From NCBI GenBank assembly GCA_002391065.1, contig DGRP01000008.1, positions 1-64,000 on the forward strand: a stretch of DNA of 64,000 nt, written 5' to 3'. Under the pieces are notes generated by a model, which had not been told where the DNA came from, did no database searches, and saw only the letters and a list, made by a program, of their open reading frames with translations. This DNA comes from Ruminococcus sp. UBA4385 (GTDB taxonomy: Bacteria > Bacillota_A > Clostridia > Oscillospirales > Ruminococcaceae). The position numbers were made by a program, and so were the translations under genes. Positions 17,532 through 26,506 of this stretch are shown in pieces (position 1 is the stretch's first letter; each line of letters starts with the position of its first letter).

Positions 17532-17793
17532 GGACTTTTCTGCTATGCAGGAGGAGGCTATCCGCCGTGTCCGTGAAATGCACAGGCGCTCTCAGGATTA
17601 TGTCGGCGGACAGCCTTCCCGAAGCCCTGACCCGATCTCACAGCTTTTGTCAGGCTTCGGCAAGGGCGGACAGGGTATAGGCTCGCTCGGCATTGATGAA
17701 GAAAAGGCACTGATAGCGCTCCTTATCTACATACTGTACAAGCAGGGCGCAGACGTTAAGCTTCTTCTGGCGCTCGGGTATCTGCTCCTCTAG
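17518..17793 (+). CDS. Small unknown protein 3 of a three-gene set
   Basis: Not recognised. 91 residues from a TTG start eight bases after GGAGG (17505-17509); GTG at 17509 overlaps that site. A charged N-terminal helix (EEAIRRVREMHRRSQDY), a Gly/Ser/Pro linker, and a hydrophobic C-terminus (about 62-91, ALIALLIYILYKQGADVKLLLALGYLLL is split by KQGAD) that may form a membrane hairpin. The stop codon shares the palindrome CTAG with the stop of the opposing spoVAC gene. Confidence 0.72.
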   Translation: MASSEDFSAMQEEAIRRVREMHRRSQDYVGGQPSRSPDPISQLLSGFGKGGQGIGSLGIDEEKALIALLIYILYKQGADVKLLLALGYLLL

Positions 17794-18242
17794 GTGAGAA
17801 GCGTTCCCACATAGTAAATAAGCCCATAGATAACACTTGCAAGCGTTCCGTAGAGAATTACAGGGCCGCTGATAATGAATATCTTTGCTCCCACGCCTGT
17901 TATAAAGCCCTCTGCCTTGAATTCAAGGGCAGGTGCGCAGACTGAGTTTGCAAAGCCCGTTATCGGGACAAGCGTGCCTGCTCCTGCGTGCTTGGCAAGC
18001 TTCGGGTAAATGCCGAGACCTGTAAGCAGTGCGGACAGAAACACAAGTATCACCGAGGCAACTGTCGCACTGTTATCCTCAGTAAGCCCGAAGGCTGAGA
18101 ACGCATCGAATATCCCCTGTCCCAGTATGCAGATAAGCCCGCCTGAGACAAATGCCTTCGGGACATTTATCCACCATTTTGAACCCTCAGCCGCCGATTT
18201 ATACAGCTCACTGTACTGACTTCTTGTCATGTTCATTTCCAT
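17790..18242 (-). CDS. spoVAC: Stage V sporulation protein AC
   Basis: Membrane protein of the SpoVA channel that moves Ca-dipicolinate across the inner spore membrane. The 150 residues contain about four hydrophobic segments and the family signature around GIYPKLAKHAGAGTLVPITGFAN followed by SVCAPALEFKAEG and ISGPVILYG. The ATG at 18242 follows ACGGAG by eight bases; the GTG at 18251 overlaps it. The partners spoVAD and spoVAE are not adjacent, so this is a split spoVA locus or a stand-alone paralogue; the related SpoVAE/SpoVAEB family is the alternative. Confidence 0.85.
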   Translation of the reverse strand: MEMNMTRSQYSELYKSAAEGSKWWINVPKAFVSGGLICILGQGIFDAFSAFGLTEDNSATVASVILVFLSALLTGLGIYPKLAKHAGAGTLVPITGFANSVCAPALEFKAEGFITGVGAKIFIISGPVILYGTLASVIYGLIYYVGTLLT

Positions 18243-18363
18243 AAGGTTCACTCCGTATCAGTTTTTCTTTAGTATGCTCGTGGTAAGTGAAATTATGCAT
18301 ATAAAGGCTTTCTTTTGGTTAAAATGTTCATATTTGTTAATCTAGTTTTGTACAATGTAAACG

Positions 18364-18373
18364 ATAACGTTAT
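18364..18373 (+). promoter_or_regulatory. Possible LacI-type operator
   Basis: Perfect 10-bp palindrome ATAACGTTAT with a central CG, as in LacI-family operators, 24 bp before the -35 box of the lipoprotein gene. No cognate regulator is in the window. Confidence 0.3.
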
Positions 18374-18396
18374 TTGAAATTTGTTAAAATAGTATC

Positions 18397-18425
18397 TTGA
18401 AAAAGGGGTAAAAATTATGTATTAT
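18397..18425 (+). promoter_or_regulatory. Promoter of the lipoprotein gene
   Basis: TTGAAA (18397-18402), 17-bp spacer, TATTAT (18420-18425), about 55 bases before the start codon. Confidence 0.6.
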
Positions 18426-18478
18426 ATTAAATAGAGATTTTATATCTTCAATTGGGAAAAATTTAGGAGGTTATTACA

Positions 18479-19387
18479 ATGACAATCAAAAAGATTGCTG
18501 CTGCACTTTGTGCAATGGCTATGACAACTGCAATGTTCACTGCCTGCGGAGATTCTGATTCCTCTTCCAAGAGCGATACTTCTTCCAAGAAGGCTGAGAC
18601 AACAACCACCACTACTGCTGCTGAGGAAACTCCTGCTGCAAGTGAGGCTGAGAGTGGAGACGCTTCTGAGGCTGCTGCTGCACCTTCAAGCGATGAGCCT
18701 TACATTGATGAGGTAACAGGACTTGAGTGCCAGATTCCTGACCCGAACTACACTCCTGTAACTGAGTTCAAAGGTCATGATGCATTCCTGATGTTCGCTG
18801 ACTACAACTGGATGTGGTCAAACTTCGGCGGACAGGGCTATGACGAGGCTGACAGAGGCGACGGTGCTTTCGGTGTTGACGCTGACGTAACAGGCGACGG
18901 TGAGTACACTGTAGCAATTACTGCTGATTCTATCGGCGCTAAAGATGCTGTAATGGGCAATCCTAACCCACAGATCGTTCTTGACGGTGATTATGTGCTT
19001 CCTGCACAGGGCGCAGTTGTATTCTGCATAGATATTACAGGTATCTGCGACGGTACACTTACTTGGGACAATCAGGAAACCAAGAAGAACAAGCTCAAGG
19101 AAGATGATACAAACCTTGCTACAAGCGTAAGCTCAAAGGGTAAGTACACAGGTCAGGAGCTCAAGGTAGAGCTTACCTCTATCAAGATCGACGGCGAGGA
19201 GTTCCCGTTTGATGCTTCCAAGATCAAGTACGGTAACATCGAGGACGATAACAACAAGTACAGAATTGAGATCTACAACGATTACGGCGATACTGCAAAG
19301 GATCCCGGAATTGACAAGGATGCTCTGATGTTCGCAAAGAGCCTTGAGTGTACATTCACTATCGAAGGAATGGATAAGGAAGGTTAA
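18479..19387 (+). CDS. Lipoprotein of unknown function
   Basis: 302-residue surface lipoprotein. The signal ends in a lipobox (MFTAC, Cys23), followed by a low-complexity Ser/Thr/Ala/Glu linker to about residue 80, and a beta-rich globular domain (about 95-300) with aromatic-rich FLMFADYNWMWSNFGG and a regular alternation of strands. Its shape is like the carbohydrate-binding or immunoglobulin-like modules of Ruminococcus surface proteins, but no family is recognised. Strong TTAGGAGG site, own promoter and terminator. Sits beside the transport island on the opposite strand, so it could be an accessory sugar-binding protein; that is inference. Confidence 0.78.
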   Translation: MTIKKIAAALCAMAMTTAMFTACGDSDSSSKSDTSSKKAETTTTTTAAEETPAASEAESGDASEAAAAPSSDEPYIDEVTGLECQIPDPNYTPVTEFKGHDAFLMFADYNWMWSNFGGQGYDEADRGDGAFGVDADVTGDGEYTVAITADSIGAKDAVMGNPNPQIVLDGDYVLPAQGAVVFCIDITGICDGTLTWDNQETKKNKLKEDDTNLATSVSSKGKYTGQELKVELTSIKIDGEEFPFDASKIKYGNIEDDNNKYRIEIYNDYGDTAKDPGIDKDALMFAKSLECTFTIEGMDKEG

Positions 19388-19404
19388 TAGCCTTACAAAT
19401 AATC

Positions 19405-19437
19405 AAAGCCCGAAAGCGTAAACTTTCGGGCTTTTTC
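19405..19437 (+). terminator. Terminator of the lipoprotein gene
   Basis: Perfect 12-bp stem (19405-19416 with 19423-19434), CGTAAA loop, T-run. Confidence 0.93.
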
Positions 19438-19471
19438 ATATCTGCTCAGGCATATTGCCGATAATAAGCTG

Positions 19472-19503
19472 ACAAAAAAGCCCCCGAATAAATTCGGGGG
19501 CTT
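19472..19503 (-). terminator. Terminator of the transport island
   Basis: Perfect 11-bp stem (19478-19488 with 19493-19503); on the minus strand it is followed by six Ts. It closes the long minus-strand operon. Confidence 0.92.
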
Positions 19504-19530
19504 CTGCTATAGTACAGGGCTTTGCCTGAC

Positions 19531-20577
19531 TTAGTTCGCAAGACCTGATCTTTCGACACCTTCGATGAAGTACCGTTGTAAGAATACATACATGACAAGT
19601 ATCGGTGTAATCGAAAGCAAACAACCTGCTTCAAGCCAAACGATGATCTGTCGGACAGATACTTGCTGACCGTCGAACAGCGTCTGAGAAAGGTTTGTAT
19701 TCAGGTTTTTCAGCATCAGCGCTACAGTATCGTTCTTGGTGAAGAATGACGAGGAAACATAATAGTCGTTCCAGTACCATACTATCGAGAACAGGAATAC
19801 TGTAAGGAATGATGACTTAGCATTCGGACACATAATCTTTACGAAGGTGTAAAGAGGACTGCATCCGTCAAGGTATGCCGCATCTTCAAGTTCCTTAGGC
19901 AATCCTCTGAAGAACTGACGGAAGATGAAGATGAACAGACCTGCACGCAGACCGTTTGCAAACAGCGCAGGCAGATACATTGTCCAGCCTGAGTTGATAA
20001 GCGAGGTCTCTCCGCCTGTGAGAAGCTTAGCAAGCCACTGCGGCTTGAAGTAAGCGTACTGCAGGTACAGAGGAATAGTTGTGATCTGCGGAGGAACGAT
20101 AATCTGGAGAACAACGATTGCAAAAAGTATTGCCTTACCCTTGAACTTGAATCTTGCGAAGCCGTAGCCTGTTATCGAGCAGGTAATGACCTGAAGGACA
20201 GAAGCCACAAGGTTCAGGATAACTGTATTAACAACCGTCTTGTCGAAGTTCATAACTTCCCAGACATCGTTGATGTTCTGCATCGTGAAGCTCTTAGGCA
20301 GCCAAACAACCGAAGGGTCGTTCATCTGCTCGTTCGGTCTGAACGCTGTAGAGAGCATGAAGATGAGAGGATAAAGAATTACAAAGCAGAGTCCGAAAAG
20401 GATAAGGAATCTGAAGAAGGGCCATACAGCACCGATCCACTTCCTACGCCTGTTATAGGCTATCTGTTCGGGAGTAAGGAATTTTTCAAGCCCGACCTCT
20501 TTCATGTGCTTGTAACGGGCTTTCTGGGCAGCCTTGCGTTCTTTTTCAAACTGTTTTTCTTCTTTTTTAGTTGCCAC
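19531..20577 (-). CDS. Carbohydrate ABC permease, MalG type (pair 2)
   Basis: Inner-membrane channel subunit of 348 residues. After a long basic cytoplasmic N-terminus (about 50 residues, rich in Lys/Glu) come six membrane segments; the EAA loop that docks on the ATPase reads LPKELEDAAYLDGCSPLYTF. The C-terminus YFIEGVERSGLAN is close to the MalG-type consensus ending VxGLxxGAVKG but modified. Last gene of the island, 12 bases after its partner. There is no MalK/MsmX ATPase in the island, so it either uses a shared ATPase encoded elsewhere or the short ATPases at the operon head. Confidence 0.88.
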   Translation of the reverse strand: MATKKEEKQFEKERKAAQKARYKHMKEVGLEKFLTPEQIAYNRRRKWIGAVWPFFRFLILFGLCFVILYPLIFMLSTAFRPNEQMNDPSVVWLPKSFTMQNINDVWEVMNFDKTVVNTVILNLVASVLQVITCSITGYGFARFKFKGKAILFAIVVLQIIVPPQITTIPLYLQYAYFKPQWLAKLLTGGETSLINSGWTMYLPALFANGLRAGLFIFIFRQFFRGLPKELEDAAYLDGCSPLYTFVKIMCPNAKSSFLTVFLFSIVWYWNDYYVSSSFFTKNDTVALMLKNLNTNLSQTLFDGQQVSVRQIIVWLEAGCLLSITPILVMYVFLQRYFIEGVERSGLAN

Positions 20578-20589
20578 TTAAATCCCCCC

Positions 20590-21684
20590 TTACTCTACTT
20601 CATAGTATACGAACTTATTAATGAAGGCTACTACTATTGCAAGGAATACTGCAACGATTGCGAAGTATGCCCACGCCATTGCCGCTGAGTAACCGTGCTC
20701 CCAGTTGCTTGCCTTATTAAGTACGATCGACATTACGCTGTTCTGAGGATCAACGAAGGAGTCTACAATTGTGTAAACTACGCTTGCGAGGATCATCGGG
20801 CTGATGTAAGGAATTGTGACCTTCCAGAAGAACTCCCAAGCTGTTGCACCCTCGATCTGTGCGGCCTCCTTAGCGGAGAGAGGTATTCCTTGCAGAGCCG
20901 ATAGGATCAGCAGGATCTGGATACCTGAGTTCCATACAAGGTCAAAGATGTCGGTAATCAGCGTATTGAGTGTTTCTGTCAGTGTGTCACTTATGTTATA
21001 CACTCCAAGGAAGTTCAGAAGCTGGTCAACAAGGTTTGCTTCAAACATTGTGCTGAACTGCTCTGCACCGCCCGAGAAGCCGCCCTGGTCCATGTTACCG
21101 TTGATGATGTCGATAACAGGTCCTGTAGCGATGATAACGGGGAGGAAGAATACTGCTCTTGCAAAGGTTCTTCCTTTGAATTTCTGGTTCAGGATTACTG
21201 CGATGAATATCGCAAAGATAAGTATCAGAGGAGTTCTGAGAGCTGTGTTCTGGAGCATCTCAACAAGCGCCTTTGAGTAATCCTGGTCTTTTCTGAATGC
21301 GTTTCTGTAGTTTTTCAGACCGATCCATTCCATTTTCATACCGCCCTGATTAACCTCGGTCTTATTGAACGAGTAAATCAGAGACTCAATGAAAGGAAGA
21401 ATGAAGAAGTAGATCGTTCCAAGTGCCCAGATAGCAATGAAGCCGTAGCCGTAAAGACCTTTTCTTTTCTCATAGGAAAGTCTGTGCTTCTTTTCGGGCT
21501 TAGCAGGAGCTGCCTGAGCAGACTCGACCGCCTCTTCAACAGTCTCTTCTGCAGCCTCAACCTCGGGAGCAGCCTCTTCTGTGACTGCCTCCTCGGTCTT
21601 CTCTTCAACCGCCTCTTCGGCTGCGTTGAGTTCGGTATTAACGTCCTCCGCATCTAACGGAGTGTTCATGATGTCTTCACTCAT
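20590..21684 (-). CDS. Carbohydrate ABC permease, MalF type, with acidic N-terminal extension (pair 2)
   Basis: 364-residue membrane subunit pairing with the downstream MalG-type protein. Residues 1-70 form an extension very rich in Glu and Ala (18 of the first 60 are Glu) that normal MalF/UgpA-type permeases lack. Six or more membrane segments follow; the EAA loop is PLSAKEAAQIEGATAWEFFW. Starts inside the end of the DUF5696 gene (4-base overlap), so the two are translationally coupled. The extension could bind a basic partner or ATPase on the cytoplasmic side; inference. Confidence 0.88.
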   Translation of the reverse strand: MSEDIMNTPLDAEDVNTELNAAEEAVEEKTEEAVTEEAAPEVEAAEETVEEAVESAQAAPAKPEKKHRLSYEKRKGLYGYGFIAIWALGTIYFFILPFIESLIYSFNKTEVNQGGMKMEWIGLKNYRNAFRKDQDYSKALVEMLQNTALRTPLILIFAIFIAVILNQKFKGRTFARAVFFLPVIIATGPVIDIINGNMDQGGFSGGAEQFSTMFEANLVDQLLNFLGVYNISDTLTETLNTLITDIFDLVWNSGIQILLILSALQGIPLSAKEAAQIEGATAWEFFWKVTIPYISPMILASVVYTIVDSFVDPQNSVMSIVLNKASNWEHGYSAAMAWAYFAIVAVFLAIVVAFINKFVYYEVE

Positions 21685-24203
21685 TCTGTAATACCTCCTT
21701 CAACACAATCTACAAGCGGAATAATCTTTCCGTCTACCTCAGCCTGACTGAGCTTTGTATCCACCTTGATAACCACATCAGAAGCGCCGTCCTTGGTGTA
21801 GGTTGTTGTGAATACGGTTCCGTCCTCGTTTCTTTCGTAGCTCTTGATCGTGTAATCAGAAACTCCTGCGAGGATCTCCTGTGCAGCCTTATACTGCTTA
21901 GCTGCCATATCTGTCCAGCCCTCATAATGAGTGTAATACAGGTTGTCATAATCTGTATCCTGGAGAGTGTCTGCATCAACGTAGGTCAGATCGTAATGTA
22001 TCTGCGAGCCCGATGCCAGTGAGAGGTAGAATACCTCATCGGTGTTAGAGCTCTTGTTTACAGGGGTCGATGCATAATCAAGGTAGCCGTGAATTACCAT
22101 CTGATAGAATGGTATGTCATAATCAGTTACATTAAAGCTGCTCGAGTAAACAGGGATATTTGAAACCTTGTTTACATAAGGCAGGATATAAGCATTTGCG
22201 CCTGACGCAAAGACTGTCTTTTCCTGACCCTTTGCCTTCTCATAGCCGTCTGTCAATGTCTTCATTGTCTTTGATCTCGAAGACGAATCGCTGTTCGAGA
22301 AGTCAGAAACAAGCCTTGACGAATAGTAGCCGAAGCCTACAGCGTCGATCTTCTCATCAGCGTAGCTGTCGAGCATTTCCTGGAACACTGTAGAGTATTT
22401 GTTCGGGGTAAGCAGTGCAGGAGCAACTCCCTTTTCTGCAACGCCGAATGCAGGGCTGTAAGACGTCTGTCTTGAGTAAGCGTTTGAAACTCTGATAGCT
22501 GTGCTTGTGAGGGTCATATAGCCCCATGAGCTTGAAGCCATCGTGAAGTTATTCATTGAAGGAATGATCTCGATCTGCTCATCAAGTCCGAGGAGGTCCT
22601 TGAAGTCGCCGCTTCCGCCGAGTGTGCCCGAAGCATCTGCGTCGGTAGATATTTTCTGCTTGATCGAATCATTTGTCCAGTCATTGTAGTTGACTGTCAT
22701 GGAAGAAACTCCGTCGTCCTTAAAGCCGTTAAGGATCTCCTTAGCCTGATTGAAGCCCGTGATCTCGGTTTTGAGGTTGAACGGGATACCAAGAATTGAA
22801 GTATCCTTCATTACGCCGCCGTAGAAGTCGATATACAGGTCATTGTTATTGGCTGTAGCCTTCTTCTCCAGACCCTTTTCATTGATGAGGTAGTTTCTGT
22901 AGACCTCAGCACAATCAGCGTAGTTAATATCGCCGCTTGAGCTGTCGATCGGATAGTAGCGAACGCCGAACCTGTCGGTCTTGATGTCGCCCTTCTCAAA
23001 TACGGTCAGTCTTGTGGAGCTGTCACCACTCATGAAGAAGGTATCTGTGCTCTTGACCTCGAACTCGAAGTAGCAGTTGTTATATGCCTGCTTCTGCTGT
23101 CCGCAGACCTGAGCGTGAGCGTACACGTTAGCGTCACCGTCGGAAGCCACCATAACGACTCCCTTATTTCCGGAAACTGTAGCCATTACAGGGAGATATG
23201 CCTGCTGAGTTACACGGGGAGCTGTCAGCGGAACTGCTGTATAGTCTCTTCCGTAAACCTGCTGGGAATAATCCTGATAATTGCCTTTTCCGTTATTGTA
23301 GTTGATTACAGCGCCTGTACCGTCAGGAACTATCATATAGCCCTCAGCGGTAGACTCTGCTGCTGCAAAGTACGGCATGATCTGAAGCTTGGTAAGGATA
23401 TGTCCGTCAAGTGAGGACTTGTTTACCTCTTCGATTTCGTCCTTGTCAACGTAAGCATAGAGATAATCATCACCAAGCTCGTAGTTGATCTTATAGAGGA
23501 TATCGTACTTATTCTTTGAATTCTTGATTCTGTACTTGACAGTCTCAACAATCTTATCGCCCTTAACGTCCCACTTAACAGTACACTTGTTAGTGTATGT
23601 AACCGAGGACTCACCACGGTTTGTCTCACCGATGTCTCCTGTCTTGAAGCCCGAGGTCGAAGCTACCTGCTTACGCTGTGCGGAAGCCATATCTCTACCC
23701 TTATCGGCATCAAGGATAGTTGTATCGGTCTCAACATTGATAGGTGATGACCACCATACCGAACCCGAATCCTTTACCTTAACGGCAAGTCTTTCGTTCT
23801 TCTCATCGAGATAGACCTCAAGCTTGTCATTTGAGAGAGCCTTCTCGGCCATTGCGAGAGCCTCATCATCGGTAATAGGCTGAGCCTCTTCCTCTTCTTC
23901 CTCAGCTTTATCCTCAGCTTCTTCAGCCTCTTCACCGTCAGCTGCGGAATCGGTCTCCTCAGCGGCGGAGTCATCGGTCTCGGAAGCCTCTGCGGAATCA
24001 GCTGCGGATTCATCAGCGGCTGCTGAATCATCGGCTGCGGCGGAGTCTTCTGTCTCTGCGGCAGAATCAGTGCTCTCAGCAGCGGTATCGGCAGCTGAGC
24101 TTGAAACATCATCAGATGTTGACGAAACAGCCATAGAGCCGAGCGGCATGAGCATTGTCAGACAAAGGGCAAATACCATTGCTTTCTTGTAATTTTTCTG
24201 CAT
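21681..24203 (-). CDS. Exported DUF5696 protein
   Basis: 840 residues. A signal peptide (about 1-27) is followed by an extremely acidic Ser/Ala/Asp/Glu linker (about 28-115), then a two-part globular region: a beta-sandwich (about 115-420) and an alpha/beta region (about 425-780) containing GVSSMTVNYNDWTND and DAVGFGYYSSRLVSDFS, which looks like a TIM-barrel glycosidase-type fold. This arrangement matches DUF5696, a family found beside sugar ABC transporters in Firmicutes and not characterised. No transmembrane anchor is seen at the C-terminus and no lipobox at the N-terminus. It may process or present the transported glycan outside the cell. Confidence 0.8.
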   Translation of the reverse strand: MQKNYKKAMVFALCLTMLMPLGSMAVSSTSDDVSSSAADTAAESTDSAAETEDSAAADDSAAADESAADSAEASETDDSAAEETDSAADGEEAEEAEDKAEEEEEEAQPITDDEALAMAEKALSNDKLEVYLDEKNERLAVKVKDSGSVWWSSPINVETDTTILDADKGRDMASAQRKQVASTSGFKTGDIGETNRGESSVTYTNKCTVKWDVKGDKIVETVKYRIKNSKNKYDILYKINYELGDDYLYAYVDKDEIEEVNKSSLDGHILTKLQIMPYFAAAESTAEGYMIVPDGTGAVINYNNGKGNYQDYSQQVYGRDYTAVPLTAPRVTQQAYLPVMATVSGNKGVVMVASDGDANVYAHAQVCGQQKQAYNNCYFEFEVKSTDTFFMSGDSSTRLTVFEKGDIKTDRFGVRYYPIDSSSGDINYADCAEVYRNYLINEKGLEKKATANNNDLYIDFYGGVMKDTSILGIPFNLKTEITGFNQAKEILNGFKDDGVSSMTVNYNDWTNDSIKQKISTDADASGTLGGSGDFKDLLGLDEQIEIIPSMNNFTMASSSWGYMTLTSTAIRVSNAYSRQTSYSPAFGVAEKGVAPALLTPNKYSTVFQEMLDSYADEKIDAVGFGYYSSRLVSDFSNSDSSSRSKTMKTLTDGYEKAKGQEKTVFASGANAYILPYVNKVSNIPVYSSSFNVTDYDIPFYQMVIHGYLDYASTPVNKSSNTDEVFYLSLASGSQIHYDLTYVDADTLQDTDYDNLYYTHYEGWTDMAAKQYKAAQEILAGVSDYTIKSYERNEDGTVFTTTYTKDGASDVVIKVDTKLSQAEVDGKIIPLVDCVEGGITE

Positions 24204-24223
24204 TCTTTACACCACCCTTTCTC

Positions 24224-24853
24224 CTAGCCTCTGATTCTGTACGCGATCTCGGTATAGATCGAGTAGCCGAATACATAGACCTGCTGGAAGAGCGAGAGGA
24301 GCAGGATCGCAAGGAACAGAATAAGCAGCATTGCGATCAGCGTACCCACTATCGAAGCAAGGGTCTTTCCGAATGAATACTGGTGAGCAGCTCTCATAGC
24401 CTGAATCATCAGGATCACGGACCAGCCCAGACCAAGGTAAGAAATTGCAGTGATCCAGATGGACTCTTCCTGAACGAGAACGTTCGAGAAGATAACTGCG
24501 ATAAATGTGCAAACTATGTAGGGAACGAGCGAATACGCAGAGTAGATAAGGATTCTCTTGAGAGTACCCTCACCGTCAAGGAGCGTACAAATTGCCCAGT
24601 TTCCTATAACCCATGTAAAGAAGTATACTACCGACTGAACGAGCAGAGGTACTATATTAAACACCTTTACATAGTTGTCATTGAACTGGAAGCCTGTCAG
24701 CTGTCTGTCAACTACCATAGCGACGAACAGCAGGAAGACTATTGTGAATGCTATCTTCAAAGAGCCCTGCTTTTTCCAGCGGAGATCCTCGAAGCCCTCT
24801 ACAGGGTGGAAGACACAATGCTTGAGCCAGCCAATCGGCGAAAATTCATACAT
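24224..24853 (-). CDS. Yip1-family membrane protein
   Basis: 209 residues with five predicted membrane segments (roughly 30-48, 68-90, 105-128, 138-152, 170-195). Pattern and length fit the Yip1 domain family of bacteria, including the cytoplasmic N-terminal FHPVEGFEDLRW segment that precedes the first helix in these proteins. Function unknown. It lies one base after the propeller protein gene and before the DUF5696 gene, so it is an integral part of the transport operon rather than a bystander. Confidence 0.78.
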   Translation of the reverse strand: MYEFSPIGWLKHCVFHPVEGFEDLRWKKQGSLKIAFTIVFLLFVAMVVDRQLTGFQFNDNYVKVFNIVPLLVQSVVYFFTWVIGNWAICTLLDGEGTLKRILIYSAYSLVPYIVCTFIAVIFSNVLVQEESIWITAISYLGLGWSVILMIQAMRAAHQYSFGKTLASIVGTLIAMLLILFLAILLLSLFQQVYVFGYSIYTEIAYRIRG

Positions 24854-24854
24854 A

Positions 24855-26468
24855 CTAGTCTCCCCCCTTTATAATAGTTCTCAGGAATTTCCGAACGCCG
24901 TGGCGTCTCAGAATGTTAAATGCGATCAGAACAACTATCAGACCGATAATAATTATCATTATAACGGTGAAGTGCTTTCTGAGGAATTCCTCTCTTGCAT
25001 ACTTGAAAGCCTTGTCATAATCGTCCTGGTCATACGAGGTCTTGAAATAATCAAGAGCCTTGCTGTACTCACCCTCAGTAAGAGCAGCCTTGCCGAGACC
25101 TGTATATGCGAGTGCATATCCGCCGTCTCTCTTGACTACCTCTTCCCACTCGGGCTTAGCGTCAACGTAGCGGCCCTCATCGTAAAGAGCGACTGCCGAA
25201 TGAACGTAGTGACCAAAGGTGGTCTCTGTATAAATCGTGATGTCGTTCTTTGAGCCGTCAAGAATGAAGATCTCATTTCCTACAGCCTCGATAGCGTTCG
25301 GGCTGGTGAAGCTTCCCTCCTGGTCGGAGGTTGAGTTCTTCGTTCCGAAGATACAAAGCAGGTTACAGAGCTTGTCATACTGGAACACACGGCCGTTCTC
25401 GAAGTCGAGAATGTTTATTGTGCCGTTGTCCGAAACAACTATATCAGTAAGTCTGCACTTGTAGCTCTTATTTGATGTGGAATCGTACTCGGTTGTAAGA
25501 TCACCGAACTTATACTCATCGCCGACCGAGTTATCCCAGATATTATATCCTGCAGGATTAAGCTTCTTAACGGCGTCTGTCTGAGCGTTAGCCGCCTCAG
25601 TAACCGTATAAACGAAGCCGTCATCGTCGATGTCGAAGTTTGCATACTCAACAGGAACATTTCTCTTCATTCCCTGGATCTGCTCATTCGATGCGATCTT
25701 TCTCCAGAGCTGCTGAGCGATAACGGCTGCCGTTACCTCAACTCGGTTTGCACCGTAGAAGCCCTGGAACTCGCCTGCGGCATTGAACTGAACCGCACCC
25801 GAGGTTATCGACTTACAAACGCAGTAAACATTCTCTGCCGCATCTGCAAGTATCTTTGACGGATTGAATACCTTGGAGTCATAAAGCTTTGTTTCCGGCT
25901 TTAAGTACTCCTGAACGAGCTCAAGCTCGGTGTCGGATTTTACCGTACACTTAACAGCTCTTGAATTGTCGGCATCTGCGATATAAACGAACAGAGTACC
26001 GTCGAAAATACTTTCTTTAACGTAGATACCCGAAGGTCCGTCGAAGGCGGAAACGCCGTCATCTCTGACAGCTATCTCCGAATCACCGATAACTCCCTCA
26101 AAGCAGCCTGTAATTTTAAGGTCCTTGGAGAGCCTCAGGATCCTGTCGTTTCCTGTGTCGCACACCCAGAAGGTATCATTATCGTGGTCATAGAACAGAT
26201 CCTTTGCATCTTTCAGAGTTGCAGGAGCCTCCTCACTTATGAAGAGCTTATCTGAAGGATCGGACAGTCTGTCAAGACCCATATCCGCACCTGTTACAGC
26301 AACGTCTACACGATAGGCACTTTGCGAAGGTATCGCTGCCTCCCAATAGTCGTAGTTGTAAGCGGTGTACGGTTCATCAGCGAAGGCGGCGGTCGTCATG
26401 GTGAGAGCCATAGCGGCTGCCAGAGCCGATGTTACTATTCTTTTGATAGAATTTTTATAACTCAACAC
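24855..26468 (-). CDS. Exported NHL/propeller-TPR protein with C-terminal membrane anchor
   Basis: 537 residues. Signal peptide about 1-30 (cleavage after AFA), then a beta-propeller made of NHL-type units such as DLFYDHDNDTFWVCDTGNDRILRL, ADNSRAVK, DILDFENGRVFQYDKL-like (NILDFENGRVFQYDKL) and NEIFILDGSKNDITIY; residues about 430-495 hold one or two TPR helices (YALAYTGLGKAALTEGEYSKALDYF); residues about 505-525 are a membrane helix with a basic cytoplasmic tail. So the propeller faces outside while the C-terminus is tethered to the membrane. Could act as a scaffold or docking receptor for the binding protein; inference. Confidence 0.8.
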   Translation of the reverse strand: MLSYKNSIKRIVTSALAAAMALTMTTAAFADEPYTAYNYDYWEAAIPSQSAYRVDVAVTGADMGLDRLSDPSDKLFISEEAPATLKDAKDLFYDHDNDTFWVCDTGNDRILRLSKDLKITGCFEGVIGDSEIAVRDDGVSAFDGPSGIYVKESIFDGTLFVYIADADNSRAVKCTVKSDTELELVQEYLKPETKLYDSKVFNPSKILADAAENVYCVCKSITSGAVQFNAAGEFQGFYGANRVEVTAAVIAQQLWRKIASNEQIQGMKRNVPVEYANFDIDDDGFVYTVTEAANAQTDAVKKLNPAGYNIWDNSVGDEYKFGDLTTEYDSTSNKSYKCRLTDIVVSDNGTINILDFENGRVFQYDKLCNLLCIFGTKNSTSDQEGSFTSPNAIEAVGNEIFILDGSKNDITIYTETTFGHYVHSAVALYDEGRYVDAKPEWEEVVKRDGGYALAYTGLGKAALTEGEYSKALDYFKTSYDQDDYDKAFKYAREEFLRKHFTVIMIIIIGLIVVLIAFNILRRHGVRKFLRTIIKGGD

Positions 26469-26506
26469 TACTTATCACCTGTTTCCTTTTCAATTTAAGT
26501 TAGTCA

